A DNA stretch of 64,000 bases from Trichobilharzia szidati (GCA_944472155.2 OX235273.1:80470793-80534792); one strand, 5' to 3'; shown: positions 44,668 through 56,745, counted from the first letter of the stretch. The notes: generated from the sequence alone by a model not told the origin. Program-made: numbers and translations.

Positions 44668-47600
44668 CTAGCCTTGCCTAAATTACTAGCTACCAAGTAT
44701 TCTAGACGGTCCCAAGCCAGGGTAATGAGGGATAGTCGGGCATGGAGCTAGCGGCTCTACCCCAGAAAACCAATCAAACTGCTACAGAAACTTCAAAACA
44801 CAAGAAATATATTGAAAACACACAAAAATTCAGAAAACATTTCTTACTGGAGTCGGAGAGGCGAAATGACACAGCGGGCTGGTGAAAGACTTCAACAAAC
44901 CAGTCAGCCAGCCTATGTGTCTTCTCACGATGAAAGCAAGAATAAGATCGTTCATCCAATACACAAAGCTGGGAAGGCTACTCAGGTAGCCAAATTAATG
45001 AGCATATATGGTATAGAAGTGTTGGGAATCTGTGAGAGCAGATGGAATGGATGTGGACTAACTGAATCGTCAACTGGAGAGTGAGTAATATATTCTGGTC
45101 TGGTCACCCAGACGACAACCACGAGGACACTGAAGCAGTGAGTGGCTATCATGATGTCACCAATGGCAGCCAAAGCTCTAATACAGTGACAGCCAATTTC
45201 ATCCAGGATCATGAGAGCAAGATTCAACTCAAAAGGAAGAAATAATGGTTGCAATCATCTAATGCTACTCACAGTGCTATAAACAACGCTAAACAAGAGA
45301 AGAAGAAGATTTTTTACAGACAATTGAAAACAGTAATCGACAACATCCTGAATGATGACATCAAAATCCTTACTGGCGATATGAATGCCAACCGAACTAG
45401 GAGCAGACAATACAGGAAGAGAACTAACTCATCATGGGTTAAGAGTCTCTCTCTTGGCAAAATGAATGATAACGGAGAACTCTTCGCAGACTTCTGCGCT
45501 TTCAATGATTTAGTGATCCAAGGAAGCGTGTACAAGCACAAGAATATACACAAAGCAATATGGATTTTGCCTGATGGACCCACCACAAGCCAGACAGACT
45601 TCGTTTCACTGCTGCTCAAAGAAGGGGAGACGCAGTCAGTCTGCCGGACACAAAGTCGAGAAGGGGAGCAAATGTTGGCTCAAACCATCATATATTTGAA
45701 GGAACCTTCAAGGTGAAGCTGAAATCCTTCAGAACAATTGGAGACAGGCCACAACTCAAGTTCAACATTCAGAAAGTGGAAGATAGAAATACAAAAGATA
45801 CCTTCACTGCAGCCATCAGAACCAAATCGGAGACACTACGTGATGTCACTGAGGAAACCTGCTATGAAGAAAATTGAAACTCTCTGAAGGCGATGTTAAA
45901 GGAAACGTATACAACTGTTCCAGGAAGAAAGAAGAGAAGACAAGGAATGGCTCTCAACGGACACCTACCTGGTAGCCAACAGAAGAGAGGAGGAGGACGA
46001 AAGACGAGATGACTCAATGCAAAGATGGACAACAGAAGGAGAAGCTGAGTTCAATGTACACTGCACTGAATGAAGAGAGAAGTGAAGAAGAGTGCTAGGA
46101 AAGACAAAGGACAATTCTATGACACACTGGCCGGCAACTGAGGTGGAACAGACAGGCAGGGTACAGGTAAAAGAGATCTCAGGACATTATATCAGACAAC
46201 CAGGTCTCTATCCAGGAAGAGATCAGCCCAGATGAAACAAATTAAAGATGGTCAAGGGGACCTGATTATCAAGGAGGAGAACCAAATAAAACAAGGGTCT
46301 GATCACTTTAAAGGACTCTTGAATCGACCATCATCTGCTACTTGTCCAGAAATACCACCAACAGAACGATGACATCTACCATCCAGTGGACACCAATCCT
46401 CCGACGAAAATGGGAATCTTCGGTACTATCGACCTACTGAAGGCCATTCCGGAATGCAGAAGGACCAGACGAAATTCCCCCCGATGCACTGAAAACGGAC
46501 TCTGAGAGTGCACCGGATACCCTCACGTGATTATTACGAAAAGTATGAAAGGAAAGGTACCTATTAATTGGTAGAGAGGCTGCTAAAGAAGGACGACCTA
46601 GTTACATCTTTGCAAGAACTGGTGTGAAATAATGCTCTTGTCTACTCTAAGTAAAATAGTAAGTCACATCATGCTGGATAGAATAAAAGATGCACTGGTT
46701 ACGGATTCCTTCCCACTGGAACAAGCTGGATTCAGGAAAGGCAAATCATGTGCAGATCAAATTGAAACTCAACGCATCATCATCCCAAAACAAAGCATAG
46801 AATGGCAGTCAAACCTCCACAAAGGGAATCTCAGCAAAGCTACTGAAATGAACACAGGAGCAAGACAAAGCTGTCAGCCTACTATCATCGATGATATTCC
46901 TAATTGTGGTGGACTGGAATATGCGACACACCGTAAGTGGGGATTGAGTGAACAGAAATATGTTGGACCACCGATCAGAATACCCTAGAAGATCTGGATT
47001 TCGCGTGTGGATGATTTATGTTGAATGTCACACGGAAATCGGAAACTTACAGGCGAAAACCACCGACCTGGCAGAAGAGTTTGGCAACAAAGACAGGACA
47101 TGGAGGAGACGGAAGTGATGAGGATAACCAGCCAACTAACAACAAGCAACAATGGCTATCAACGGGCCGCATTTGAATGAGGTTACTTCCTTCACTTATC
47201 CAAGCACTATCGTTTTAACTACATGCGAAAGCATGGATGAAGATGTTGAAACCATTCAGAGTTGGAAAGTCAAGAGTGATCTTCATCAACGTGAAGTCAG
47301 TTTGGAAATCTTCTGCACTCAGTCAGCATAAAGAGAAAGATTCGGATTTTCAACACGAATGTGAAGTCAGTCAGTCAGTCGGATAGTTGTTCTATGTGGG
47401 TGAGAAACTGCGCGTCAAGGAAAGTATTTCTAACTGTCTACTGCGGACTTTTATGATCACTTTCTTTGCTTTGTATTGAAGATGAAATGGCCATAAAGAA
47501 ATAGCAAGAATAAACTCTGGAAACGAGTCAGTCAAGAACCTATTGTGTTACAAATATGCTGAAGGAAATGGAGATGGACTGGATGCACGATGAGGAGACC

Positions 47601-47818
47601 GTCAAATGACATTGCGTGTCGCCCGAGCCAGCCCCTGAATGGAACCCGAGTGGGTCGTCCAAGGTTGACATAGAGATTGTGTGAAGAGGAGATGAGAGAT
47701 TATGGCCAATCGTGTACCCAGATGAAGAAGACAGTGAAAAATAAAACAGTGGAGATGTGTTGTTGAAGCCCTATGTTCCCCTCGGAACTCAAGGGAACAA
47801 CCATAATAATATATTACC
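44668..47818 (+). mobile_element. RTE-2 LINE, long but heavily decayed
   Basis: Plus strand. The 5' UTR (TTGCCTAAATTACTAGCT to about 44,815) and endonuclease start (KATQVAKLMSIYGIEVLGICESRWNG at 44,812-45,084) are followed by ILTGDMNANRT near 45,375. RT remnants include SKIVSHIMLDRIKDAL and EQAGFRKGKSCADQIE (46,632-46,988). The end ATGTTCCCCTCGGAAC lies at 47,770-47,790. Many stops and shifts; an old copy. It defines both RTE-2 ends used to recognise SINE-B. Confidence 0.8.
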
Positions 47819-47969
47819 ATTATACATATATAAGGAAGTAGCTTCCAGAAGGATGTGCCAAAATGAATATTCTACTCGAACAAATGTAGTAAACTTAGGA
47901 TGAGTATCGCATCTCTTTGTATACATTCAAAGGTACCAATTATTTATGATTACATTTTATTTAATAAAT

Positions 47970-48285
47970 TGTAATAACAGAAGGCAAAACACGGAAGGCA
48001 AGGTATATTTTTCATTAATCAAACCACTGTTTGTATATCTACAGTTTTATACTCTTTAACCAATCACCGAGTGTGTGATTTCGGTTTACATCAAACAACA
48101 TGAAATAGAATCTTCAAATATACATAGTATTCTTTTGTTACTGCAGTATATAACCGGGGGAAATGTATTCTATCTCTAATATCAAATAGAATGTTCAAAC
48201 AGATATTTCGCATGCAGTATTGAACTGTGGGAATATGTGAGCATAATATTAATTTGGCGGACACTGTCTGTATCACACCACCACA
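47970..48285 (-). mobile_element. LTR-2, probable solo LTR
   Basis: On the minus strand it begins TGTGGTGGTGTGATAC and ends CTTCTGTTATTACA, the TG...CA form of LTRs. It has a TATA-like GAGTATAAAACTG. No internal region is present. A clean target duplication was not found. A related 5'-truncated copy is at 21,630-21,886. Confidence 0.6.
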
Positions 48286-48639
48286 AATAACTTTCTACAC
48301 TGTGCATGCAATAGGATAGACAAATATCCTAGGATGTCATAGGGATGCCTAGAGGTGAACTTGATCTTCTAACAGCTTTCTTTTGACAGTTACATATAGT
48401 GCTACTTTCTTCTTTTCCTGAAGATTAAAAAGTCTTGATGAAGCATTCTGCTATTTTTTTTACTCATAATTTACTTAGAAATGTTGTCAGCCTAACTTAA
48501 TCCACTGCCGAAATTAGGCCTAAACGTAACTAAAATAAAACAGAAATAAAAGAAGAATATAATGAGTAATTGCTATTACACTGGTAATCATAAACGTATG
48601 ATGCAAAGTATATTTTTTCCGTGACTGATTGAGTTTCTA

Positions 48640-48740
48640 CAAAAAGGTACACCAGTTCATATACCCACATTCTATGCAGCACACAAAGGTAGGAAAAAGT
48701 GATTCAAAAGAACGATAAAAAGAAAAATTGCAAGGAAGGA
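48640..48740 (-). mobile_element. RTE-1 3' UTR fragment
   Basis: A short match including ATGCAGCACACAAAGGTAGG; too short for more detail. Confidence 0.45.
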
Positions 48741-48744
48741 GGAA

Positions 48745-49545
48745 TTATTATTATTATTATTTCCTTTAATTCCTAGAGGAACATAGGGCTTCAGACGCAC
48801 GTCTCCATTGTGTTTGGTTCTCTTCCAACCTTTTCACCTGGCTTTACGTCTGCACACATGCTTTCATCTCCTACTCACATGACCTCCTCCAAGACATCCT
48901 TGCACTGACGACCAACTCAACACTTCCCTTTCGGGTTCCACTCGAGCTACGGCTTGTCTAGTGATGTCACTTGATGCATTGTTTCCTCAGAGTATAACCA
49001 ATCCACCTCCATTTCTTCCCGCAAATTTGTTTCACAATCAGTTCCTGGTTCTTTCGCTCATTCCCAGAGATCCATGTCGTTGATCTTTTCTGGCCATCTG
49101 ATCTTGAGTGGTATTGAGCGAAGACAACTGTTGATGAAGGTCTGAAGTTTGTTCGAAATGCCCTTCGTGACATGCAGTGCAAGTCTCTGATTTGTATAGT
49201 GAGTAGCACTGACTTCACATTGGAGTTGAAAATCCGGATCTTATTTTTCATGCTGTGTGCTGTTGGTCTCCACACAGACTTGAGAGTAATGAAAGCTTGC
49301 CTTGTTTTCCCGGTCCTCGCTGCTTTGATATTTGTCATTTCCGTCCGCCTGTGGTTGAAACGATGCTTCCCAGGTAGGTCGGTATGTGAAGGATGTTGCT
49401 TCTTTTAGATTTCTCCCATTTATACTGATGGTTGTCTGTTGTTACTTTTGCTGTTGGCCAGGAATTTTCATCACCTCTGTTTTCTCTATGTTCACCTGAA
49501 GGCTTATCTTCGATGCGTCTTCTTATTGCTTTTCACTTGCATAGA
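48745..49545 (-). mobile_element. RTE-2 LINE, 3' fragment
   Basis: Starts at GGAACATAGGGCTTC next to (ATT)n and covers the RT C-terminus (IKAARTGKTRQAFITLKSVWR). Diverged, with frameshifts. Confidence 0.8.
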
Positions 49546-49715
49546 TATAGTTGATTAAAAATTGAAATAAACAATAAAATAAGTTTGATTTCTTTCACAA
49601 ATAAAGTAATCAAATCGGTAATTGTAGTGGGATTAAGACGCACTTCACAGTGACATGTATGCCTAGCGAGCAGAGAATAGGATTTATTAATTTATAGGTT
49701 CCTATCTAATCGTAG

Positions 49716-49940
49716 TGCGTCGGTGATACAGCGGTAGGACGCTCGCCAACCACGAGCGTGGTCTGAGGTTCGATCCCCGGCTGATGGACTTCTCTACCTC
49801 GTTAGACTGTTTCGTAAGGCCAGTAAAAGAGGAAGGTTGGGCATAAGGCTAGCAAGCCCATCCTGTAAAAATAAACGGCACTGCTACAGAAACTTCCAAG
49901 CTCAAGCTTGAAGCCCTATTTCCCACTGGAAACGTAATGG
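49716..49940 (+). mobile_element. SINE-B
   Basis: Head GCGTCGGTGATACAGCGG, B box GGTTCGATCCCCGG, body GTTGGGCATAAGGCTAGC and CTGCTACAGAAACTTC, tail ending near GGAAACGTAATGG. Confidence 0.82.
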
Positions 49941-50764
49941 ATTGAAATAAATAACAAAATATCTCTTCACAAATTAGTGTTGTTTTTACTGCTTTTCCCG
50001 ACTGCCTCTGCTCAAATGAAAAGTAAATGTATAAAAGCAAAAATGTAGACGAAATTATATCACTTGAAGCTACTCACACATCTTAACAACACACAAAAAA
50101 AGAAAAAGAGGTGGAGGGTTTATTATATCATTTTGACGAACATACGTTCAAATGTGTACAGAGGTAGAGTTATTAGATGAATAATAGCAAAAGATTGTCT
50201 GGATTAGAACAGATCATAAACAATGAATGTATCTGTTTCTTGATTAATTTTATTGTAGATTTGCCTTATTAATGACTATTAACAATCACTAAACATATCA
50301 TTATTATTACTCGTCCCTTTCGCCCCAGTGGAACTCCACAAAAGTACACAAGATTTCATTTCTTTTGTAGTTGATCTCCCTCAAATCACTTTCGGACGCC
50401 CAACTCATTGCTTCCTACTCTGATACTACTGGAGAGCCTGATGTGTGTTTGTGATAATTTTATCCAAGCCTAATATTCGATTTCACCTATAAATTGTTGT
50501 AACAGTAATGAATAAGTACATCCAATTAGTTACTGTGTGTCTTATGCTACTGATGGGATTTATCAGTAGTATATAAAAGCATCAGATAGCACGGAGATAG
50601 ATTTGATGTCAAAGAGAGCAAATGATTCAGCGTTGCGGAGAAACCTGGGAGACGTGAAAGGAGCACAAAGAAACACAATATGAAGGCCAGAAGTAGCATA
50701 ACATGGCAGATCTGTGCAAATAGTGAGTTGAAGATAAGGTGTGCATTATTTCCCCATTTGTTAC
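49941..50764. other. Mostly unassigned; RTE-2 remnant at 50,300-50,440
   Basis: The remnant (CCCAGTGGAACTCC, then TTTCGGACGCCCAACTC) is a weak minus-strand match to the RTE-2 3' end. The rest has no recognised feature. Confidence 0.4.
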
Positions 50765-51527
50765 TATTGTATTATTATTGTTCCCTTCGGTTCCTAGTGG
50801 AACATAGGGCTTCAACTGCACGTCTCCACTTGCTTCTGTCTTCTGCTACACTTTTCACCTGCATCCATGTTATTCCATACTGTTTCAACTCCTCTTCACA
50901 CGACCTCCTCCATGTCACCCTTGCACTGACGTCCCACTCGCTGCTTCCCTTTCGGGTTCCACTCGAGCGATGGCCTGACGCGCGATGTCACCCAGCGGCC
51001 TCCTCAGCGAGTGTTCAATCCATCTCCACTTTCTCCTGCATATTTGTTGAGCGATTGGTTCTTGTTTTGTTTGTTCCCATAGTTTCTTGTTCGTGATTCT
51101 TTCTGGCCATCTGGTCTTGAGTATACAGTGAAGACAGCTGTTGATAAAGGTCTGCAACAGGCTGTTGTAAATATTCTTGGTGACCCGCCACCAAGTTTCT
51201 GATCCATCCGTATAGAAGAACTGACTGACTTGACGTTTGTATTGAAAATCCGAATTTTGTTGTTGATGCTGAGTGACGAAGATTTCCAGATTGGTTTCAG
51301 GTTGATGAATGTGTTTCTCGCCTTCTCGATTCTCGATTTGACATCCTCGTCCGTTCCAACTGGCTGTAGTTGAAACAATGCTCCTGGTAACCTAGCCTAA
51401 ATTACTAGCTCACTAGTTTTCTAGCCGGTCCCAAGCCCGGATAAAGAGGGAGGGTTGGGGCGTGGTGCTAGAAACTCCACCCCGAAAACTTAACCAAATT
51501 ACTACAGAAACTTCAACGCACAAATAT
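50765..51527. mobile_element. RTE-2 with inverted 5' segment (twin-priming form)
   Basis: 50,765-51,391 is the minus-strand RTE-2 3' part (TDEDVKSRIEKARNTFINL; ADD palm absent). 51,392-51,527 is the RTE-2 5' UTR on the plus strand (GCCTAAATTACTAGCT, then TACTACAGAAACTTCAA). The extreme 5' end abuts the 3' part. This is the arrangement expected from twin priming during LINE insertion. Confidence 0.75.
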
Positions 51528-52386
51528 ATTTCCCCATTTAGCAATACGCAAACGTTTCCATATGATGTCTCTTGTCTTCTGCCTTTACAACTGTAGTTTC
51601 ATGTGTAGTTAACTAACTAGAAGAGGACGCTAGCTACACAACAGTGAAATTCTACATTTGGTTACTGTGAACGTTCTGGATGGAATTTTTCCTTCACCTA
51701 TGATTAATGATTAGCCCTTCATTACTCTCATTTGTTGATTAGTCCCCATATTGTTTTGGATATTAGAATGAGAATGACGTAACACCACCAATACAGGAAG
51801 TATGGCAAATATTACTGTCAATAAAGTCAAACGGTAAGAAAAAAATAATAATAATAAAACCGCGTAAACAAAGTCTGAAAATTTTGTGAATGCTTTCCTA
51901 TGACCGGACGCAATAAATTATAGTAGCAACTTTACTAGTGAACAAATAATAATACCATATCACTGTGTCCTATTCCAGATAAAACTATTCTACTGTGGAC
52001 AGCTTTTAGTTAGTTGTCTTTGTACTAATTTGAGTAGTGAATACAGATCGAAATGAAATTGGCTCATTATTACTGTAACGATCGAATCCCAAGTATCCCA
52101 GGAGACCAATCAATGAAACCAAGTCAGTACTATCCATACAATTTACTATGTTCTTCTGGGTGATTCACCAGATTCACTTTTGTGAGTCACACACAGTTAA
52201 AAATTATGCTCTGATAATATCGAAACACAATTTTGATGTGATAAAATCTGTGTTAAGAAATCCTGTATGACCATAGCAAATTGTACATAAACTACAACTG
52301 CTTAAACCCAAAATCTTAACGTGCCTACCTAACAGTAGATATGTATTTGTATGTGTTTTTGGTAAGAACCTGAAGCATGAAGCCCA
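51528..52386. other. No assignable feature
   Basis: AT-rich; no recognised repeat or gene. Confidence 0.35.
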
Positions 52387-52650
52387 GTGAGTATGACCAC
52401 AATCTGTGAGTACGTATTTGCACTATTCGAATATGTCCCGCAATCTTGCAGTCTTATATTAGGATTCACTGACAATTTGTACGTTATCATCCGTGATAGT
52501 GACAGTGAAGATATCTTCTTTGTGTTCACGAAAACGGTGAGTTGTCTCAATCAGTTTCTAGATGATACAATCGCAAAGTATAATGCCACGAACCAACAAG
52601 GGTACATTAACTATCTGATGACACGTGGCCATGTAAATGACTGGGGATAA
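52387..52650 (+). CDS. Possible small gene or terminal exon, unidentified
   Basis: 87 codons ending at TAA. The sequence looks coding: GFTDNLYVIIRDSDSEDIFF and DDTIAKYNATNQQGYINYL. A donor-like GTGAGT at 52,537 would cut it, and an AG before 52,388 could be an acceptor. No family is recognised. It is one of the few non-transposon coding candidates in this half of the window. Confidence 0.33.
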   Translation: MSMTTICEYVFALFEYVPQSCSLILGFTDNLYVIIRDSDSEDIFFVFTKTVSCLNQFLDDTIAKYNATNQQGYINYLMTRGHVNDWG

Positions 52651-52696
52651 GAAACTAGTGATTAATACACTGTATGTTGTCTGTTACTTAACAATG

Positions 52697-52874
52697 AATT
52701 CGTTCATTTTTACGTTCTCAGTTCAAGGTAGACTTTGGTAGTTTCAGCAGCAATGGTATTTTTTATTTTTACGGGGTGCGATTGCTAACCTTATGCCCAA
52801 TCTTCCATCTTTACCGGCCTTACTACCAGTCAGGCGAGGTAAAAGACTGCGTCAACCGGGGACCGAACTGCGGA
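52697..52874 (-). mobile_element. SINE-B, truncated
   Basis: Tail and body (GCTAACCTTATGCCCAATC) run into the B box complement, then stop at a TA-rich run where PLE-3 begins. Confidence 0.65.
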
Positions 52875-53379
52875 TATACATATATATCAATATATCGTGA
52901 TCCAACATGGACGGGACAGTTTATCAACTTCCAGAGCTTCGTCCCACTGATCCGAAACCAAAACGTAGTACGTACATTAAGTTCAAGGATTAGAAAAATC
53001 TGTTCGGAAGATACTATAAAGAAAGAATTAAACTCATTACTTGAAACCCTACTAGAGAACGAGTATCCATCGGGATTCATCGACAAAAAAATGAAAGAAA
53101 AGCCTCTGTCACCAAAAATCACAACTGTTTCTAAGAAAACTTCATTCAAAGGTGACATCGAAGCAGAGATTCTTAGAAACCGCCTTTCTAAATATCTGAA
53201 GAAAACATTTCAAGCAGCCACCTTAAGTATCACATTCTTGTGTAGACAGTCAATCCATTCTAACGTTAAGGAAAAGATACCGCTTTCGGCCACCTAAGTG
53301 TGTATTTCTCAGTCTACTTGCTCGTGTAGAGTAAAGTACATAGGCCGTACGCAACGTAAAATTCACAAACGTATTCTAG

Positions 53380-53662
53380 TGTGGTGAGAGATGGTTGCTA
53401 GCCAAATTGGTCGACAGTAATTGAGGTCAATGTTAGTCATGTGAAAACAAGGTCAAGATGGACAGGCGGATACAGTTAACATATAGATGAACTGACACAG
53501 TCACAAGAGATGCAAAGTTAACTTTGTGTGAGAAACAACCAATCAACAGACTGTATTTTCTACTACCATTAACCTACACTAATCTACATCAAAATCTATA
53601 AATATGCGTTGATTTTCCGTAATAAACGTTCTGTTGCCTGGCCCTTGTCTTCTGTTGTTACA
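53380..53662 (+). mobile_element. LTR-1 solo LTR with CTAG target duplication
   Basis: 283 bp, TGTGGTGAGAGATGG to CTTCTGTTGTTACA, with CTAG at 53,376-53,379 and 53,663-53,666. TATA-like ATCTATAAATATG and poly(A) signal AATAAA lie near the 3' end. The PLE-3 endonuclease frame reads on across the site once the LTR and one CTAG are set aside. A solo LTR means the internal retrotransposon was lost by LTR recombination. Confidence 0.9.
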
Positions 53663-54044
53663 CTAGAACACTGTCCAGCTTGGTTAGCTAGCTAGAGGAG
53701 AAAAGAAGAAAAGGAACAGCGCCATCCTCGAACACCTTGTCAACTCTGGACATTGAATGAATGAATGCTTCACAGTGCTACACAGAGTACCTCAATATCC
53801 TACAAAGGGATTTCGCATACGGCGTCTGTACACAGCTAAAGCATTAGCTATTCGAGATGTGAAATCGGACCTCTGCATTCTGAATCAAAACATACATTCA
53901 CTCGTCCTACCGTGGCCAAAGTAATTTTCTTATTATAATTTCGCTTTTCATTATGTTACTTTACTATTATTATTATTATCATCATCTATATTTTATTATC
54001 ACTCTATTACTATTTATTAATAACACTGCGTTTTCCTTATTATT

Positions 54045-54705
54045 ATTTCCTTTAATTTCGAGAGGAACATAGGACTTCAGCCGTGCGTCTCCATTGCGTT
54101 CGGTTCTCTGCTAGAGTCTTCACCTGGCTCCAAGTCTGCCCACATGCTTTCATCTCCTCGTCACATGACCTCCTCCTAGTCACCCTTGCACTGACGACCA
54201 ACTCGCCGCTTCCCTTTTGGGTTCCACTCGAGCATTGGCTTGTCTAGCGATGTCACTCACTTGACGGTTTCCTCAGAGCATGGCCAATCCAATCCATCTC
54301 CATTTCTTCCTGCCTATTTGTTTCACAATCGGTTCCTCGTTGGTTCGCTCCCGGAGATCCCTCTCTGGTGCTGATCTTTTCTGGCCGGCCATCTGATCTT
54401 GAGTGGTATTGAGAGAAGGCAGCTGTTAATGAAGGTCTGTAATTTGTTTGAGATGATCCTTATGACGCGCAGTGCAAGTCTCTGATCCGTATAGTGAGCA
54501 GCACTGACTTCACATTGGAGTTGAAAATCCGGATCTTATTTTTGATGCTGAGTGCTGTGGACCTTTACACAGACTTGAGAGTAGTGAAAGCTTGTCTTGC
54601 TTTTCCGGTCGATCCTTGCTTTGATAACCTCGTCAGTTCCGTCTGCCTGTAGTTGAAACGATGCTTCCCATGTAGGTAGGTAAAAGAGGTTGTTTCTTTC
54701 AGGGC
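54045..54705 (-). mobile_element. RTE-2 LINE, 3' fragment inside PLE-3
   Basis: Starts GAGAGGAACATAGGACTTC and ends near GTTGTTTCTTTCAGG; parallel to 39,010-39,660. Confidence 0.8.
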
Positions 54706-54966
54706 TGGGTTTTCATACAGATTTTATATATAAGAAACTTTATTGTCTCTCCACTAGTTCCTGTCTACTTTACGCAGTCATGTTGACTGGTAATTTTCTC
54801 GCACTTGTTATATCATGCCAACTTGTGCCTCTTTTCTAACTTCCAATTAGTCACCCTGTCTCGGTTACTCCTTACATTACATAGTGCGTTTCTGCAGGAT
54901 AAATTTTACCAGTATCTAATTGGTTGTCTTATGAATTCTTTGTTAAATACAATTACGATTGTACAG

Positions 54967-55009
54967 CAGCTCATGAAAATGAATCGTCGAAAAGAAAATT
55001 TTCTTCTGT
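54967..55009 (+). ncRNA. Hammerhead-like motif, PLE-3
   Basis: CAG, CTCATGA (one base off CTGATGA), GAAA, self-complementary AAGAAAATTTTCTT, CTG. Same order as in PLE-1 and PLE-2. The core change predicts loss of activity. Confidence 0.4.
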
Positions 55010-55045
55010 GTTTACGTCTTTTTCTTATGACTCAAGATGGGAGAA

Positions 55046-55051
55046 TTTATA

Positions 55052-55085
<34 letters not shown>

Positions 55086-55086
55086 C
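55046..55086. repeat. (TA)n microsatellite
   Basis: TA repeat with one TACA interruption. Confidence 0.85.
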
Positions 55087-55706
55087 TGTAAGTAATAATA
55101 TCGTATTATTATGAGAATGACTCTGTAAAATGTCAACTTGAAATATAATCTGAGCTGAAAAGGTCATTGATTTGTTTAAAGACAATTAGAGTTTCATTCA
55201 TTTCGTTCAGTGGAATTTTACCTTGTTGTGGTTTATAAAGAATAATATACTTGTCTTAATGTATAAGAACCTTCATCATACTTCTTTCTAGTCAGAAGTC
55301 AAGGCGAATACAATTGTGTAGAATAAAAGAATTTTACCTGTGTTTGTTTCAATCTCTCTCCTCATGTTTGTGTGTGTGTGCTGTATATGAGTGCTAGCAG
55401 ATTACTCAAAATAAATCATGTGTTCAACATTGTTTAGTTATGAATCTAGCACTGGCAAATTTACTATATTTCTAATTAAAAAACACATTTTTAAAAAGAT
55501 TTCTGTGATGCGATTGAAATTAGTGCCTAAGGTTAAACTGTTTGTTGAATTTCGCTCTGGACAAAGTTAACCACCATATCTTATCTACACTAGTCTCGTT
55601 ATTTATTAGTCGATACGAAGTACTATGAAACTATGTGTCCAATTCAATAGTCAAACCAAGTAATCTGGCTTTTTTAGGTCTGTTTGACAATTTGAGGATT
55701 ATTTTT
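55087..55706. other. No assignable feature
   Basis: AT-rich, with a short TG repeat near 55,368-55,382. Confidence 0.35.
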
Positions 55707-56035
55707 TCCAAGTATTGTTTTATAGGGATTTGATTGATTGGTTACAGGATTTCATCATGAACTGACATCGGTTAGAAAACCATTGGAAAACTTGCAGGGA
55801 GTACTGGACAGCTGTTTTGTCAACCTAGTTCGGGGCTCTTCAGAAGTACTCACCTCCCGCATGGGTACGAACCCAGGACCTTCTAGATACAAGGCTAGCG
55901 AGTTCATAGACCACTAAGCCACTGGGACCCAATCAAATGGCCAGTGCATGAATTCTAACTTCTGCCGATTCACAAAATAGCGCAATCACTAGTAAATGTC
56001 TTCGGTGAGAATTTGTCCTCACGCCCGACCTGCTA
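55707..56035 (-). mobile_element. SINE-A, full length
   Basis: A complete minus unit from the tail (AAGTATTGTTTTATAGGG) to the 5' end (CTCACGCCCGACC). Core CTGAAGA is kept, but GAAA has become AAAA. Confidence 0.82.
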
Positions 56036-56187
56036 ATTTTTTTCATAAGCAAGCTTTCTATTCTGACGTAAATCTTCACTTATTCCCATGACTTTGGTGT
56101 TTTCCATTTGATAGGTAAATGCAGAATAATTTGATGAGTTTCCATGTCTTATTTGTCAAACTATGTAGTTTTTAAATGATTAAAAAC

Positions 56188-56745
56188 GCCCATTAAAATT
56201 TGCAAAGGCTTGGTTACTGAACAAAGAGTACTCTTTTCGATAACTTCATCATCAGGCTCTACAGTTATATATACATAATAGTGAATGAATTAATGTCCTT
56301 AACAACATTAACGTTGTTTGAATAACATTGAATCAATAATAATAATAATATCAATGGATCACAGTTCAATAGCATCAAAATAACAATACACAATATCAGA
56401 CAGGCAAATTAGGAAAATTAATAATACAAATTCATGAATTTACAGTCTCTACTGAAGGCCAGAGCAGTAGCGGTGGCTGGACTTGCTTCTTTTGCACACA
56501 GAGCACCGGTTGCTTTTAAGGCGAATCACGATAGCCTCGGCTGTTTATAGTATGCTGTTCCTGGATGCTTTCGGCAATTTATTTGCTGCCCGATAGATAA
56601 TAGAGAAGGATTCGTGAATGCTGTCTGGCATTGTGTCCGGTTTGGACCAGGTGGTCATCAGGTAGAACCTGATGATGAAGAAGGAATTATCGATAAGAAT
56701 ATTCTTTGTTCAGTAATCAATCTTTTGAAAAGTTTTAATGGGCAT
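56188..56745. mobile_element. PLE-2 with inverted terminal repeats
   Basis: Left arm 56,188-56,262 and right arm 56,652-56,745 are inverted copies of the PLE-2 end (CCCATTAAAATTTGC against TTTTAATGGGC; GGTTACTGAAC against GTTCAGTAATC). The middle (56,440-56,640, minus) encodes the C-terminus. Each arm carries a hammerhead-like motif: 56,219-56,259 minus, 56,665-56,711 plus. Confidence 0.78.
56665..56711 (+). ncRNA. Hammerhead-like motif with compensatory changes, PLE-2
   Basis: GAAC, CTGATGA, a 16-nt stem-loop, GATA (for GAAA), AAGAATATTCTT, GTTC. Against the 26,969 copy, helix III changed on both strands (GAGTACTC to GAATATTC) and helix I went from G-U to A-U (GAGC to GAAC), so pairing is kept. 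Confidence 0.45.

Larger units (their letters stand above)
52894..55030 (+). mobile_element. Penelope-like element PLE-3, 5'-truncated, twice interrupted
   Basis: 52,894-53,297 encodes the end of the RT and linker (YRDPTWTGQFINFQSF, GFIDKKMKEKPL, TSFKGDIEAEILRNRLSK). The GIY-YIG region follows (TCSCRVKYIGRTQRKIHKR), is broken by a solo LTR at 53,380-53,662, resumes with EHCPAWL, and ends near SDLCILNQNIHSLVLPW at 53,922. An RTE-2 fragment (54,045-54,705) splits the 3' UTR. A hammerhead-like motif (54,967-55,009) marks the element end. Confidence 0.8.

Noticed and set aside
50627..51096. ORFs around 50.7-51.1 kb as host genes
   Set aside because: They overlap the minus-strand RTE-2 3' end and are frame shadows.
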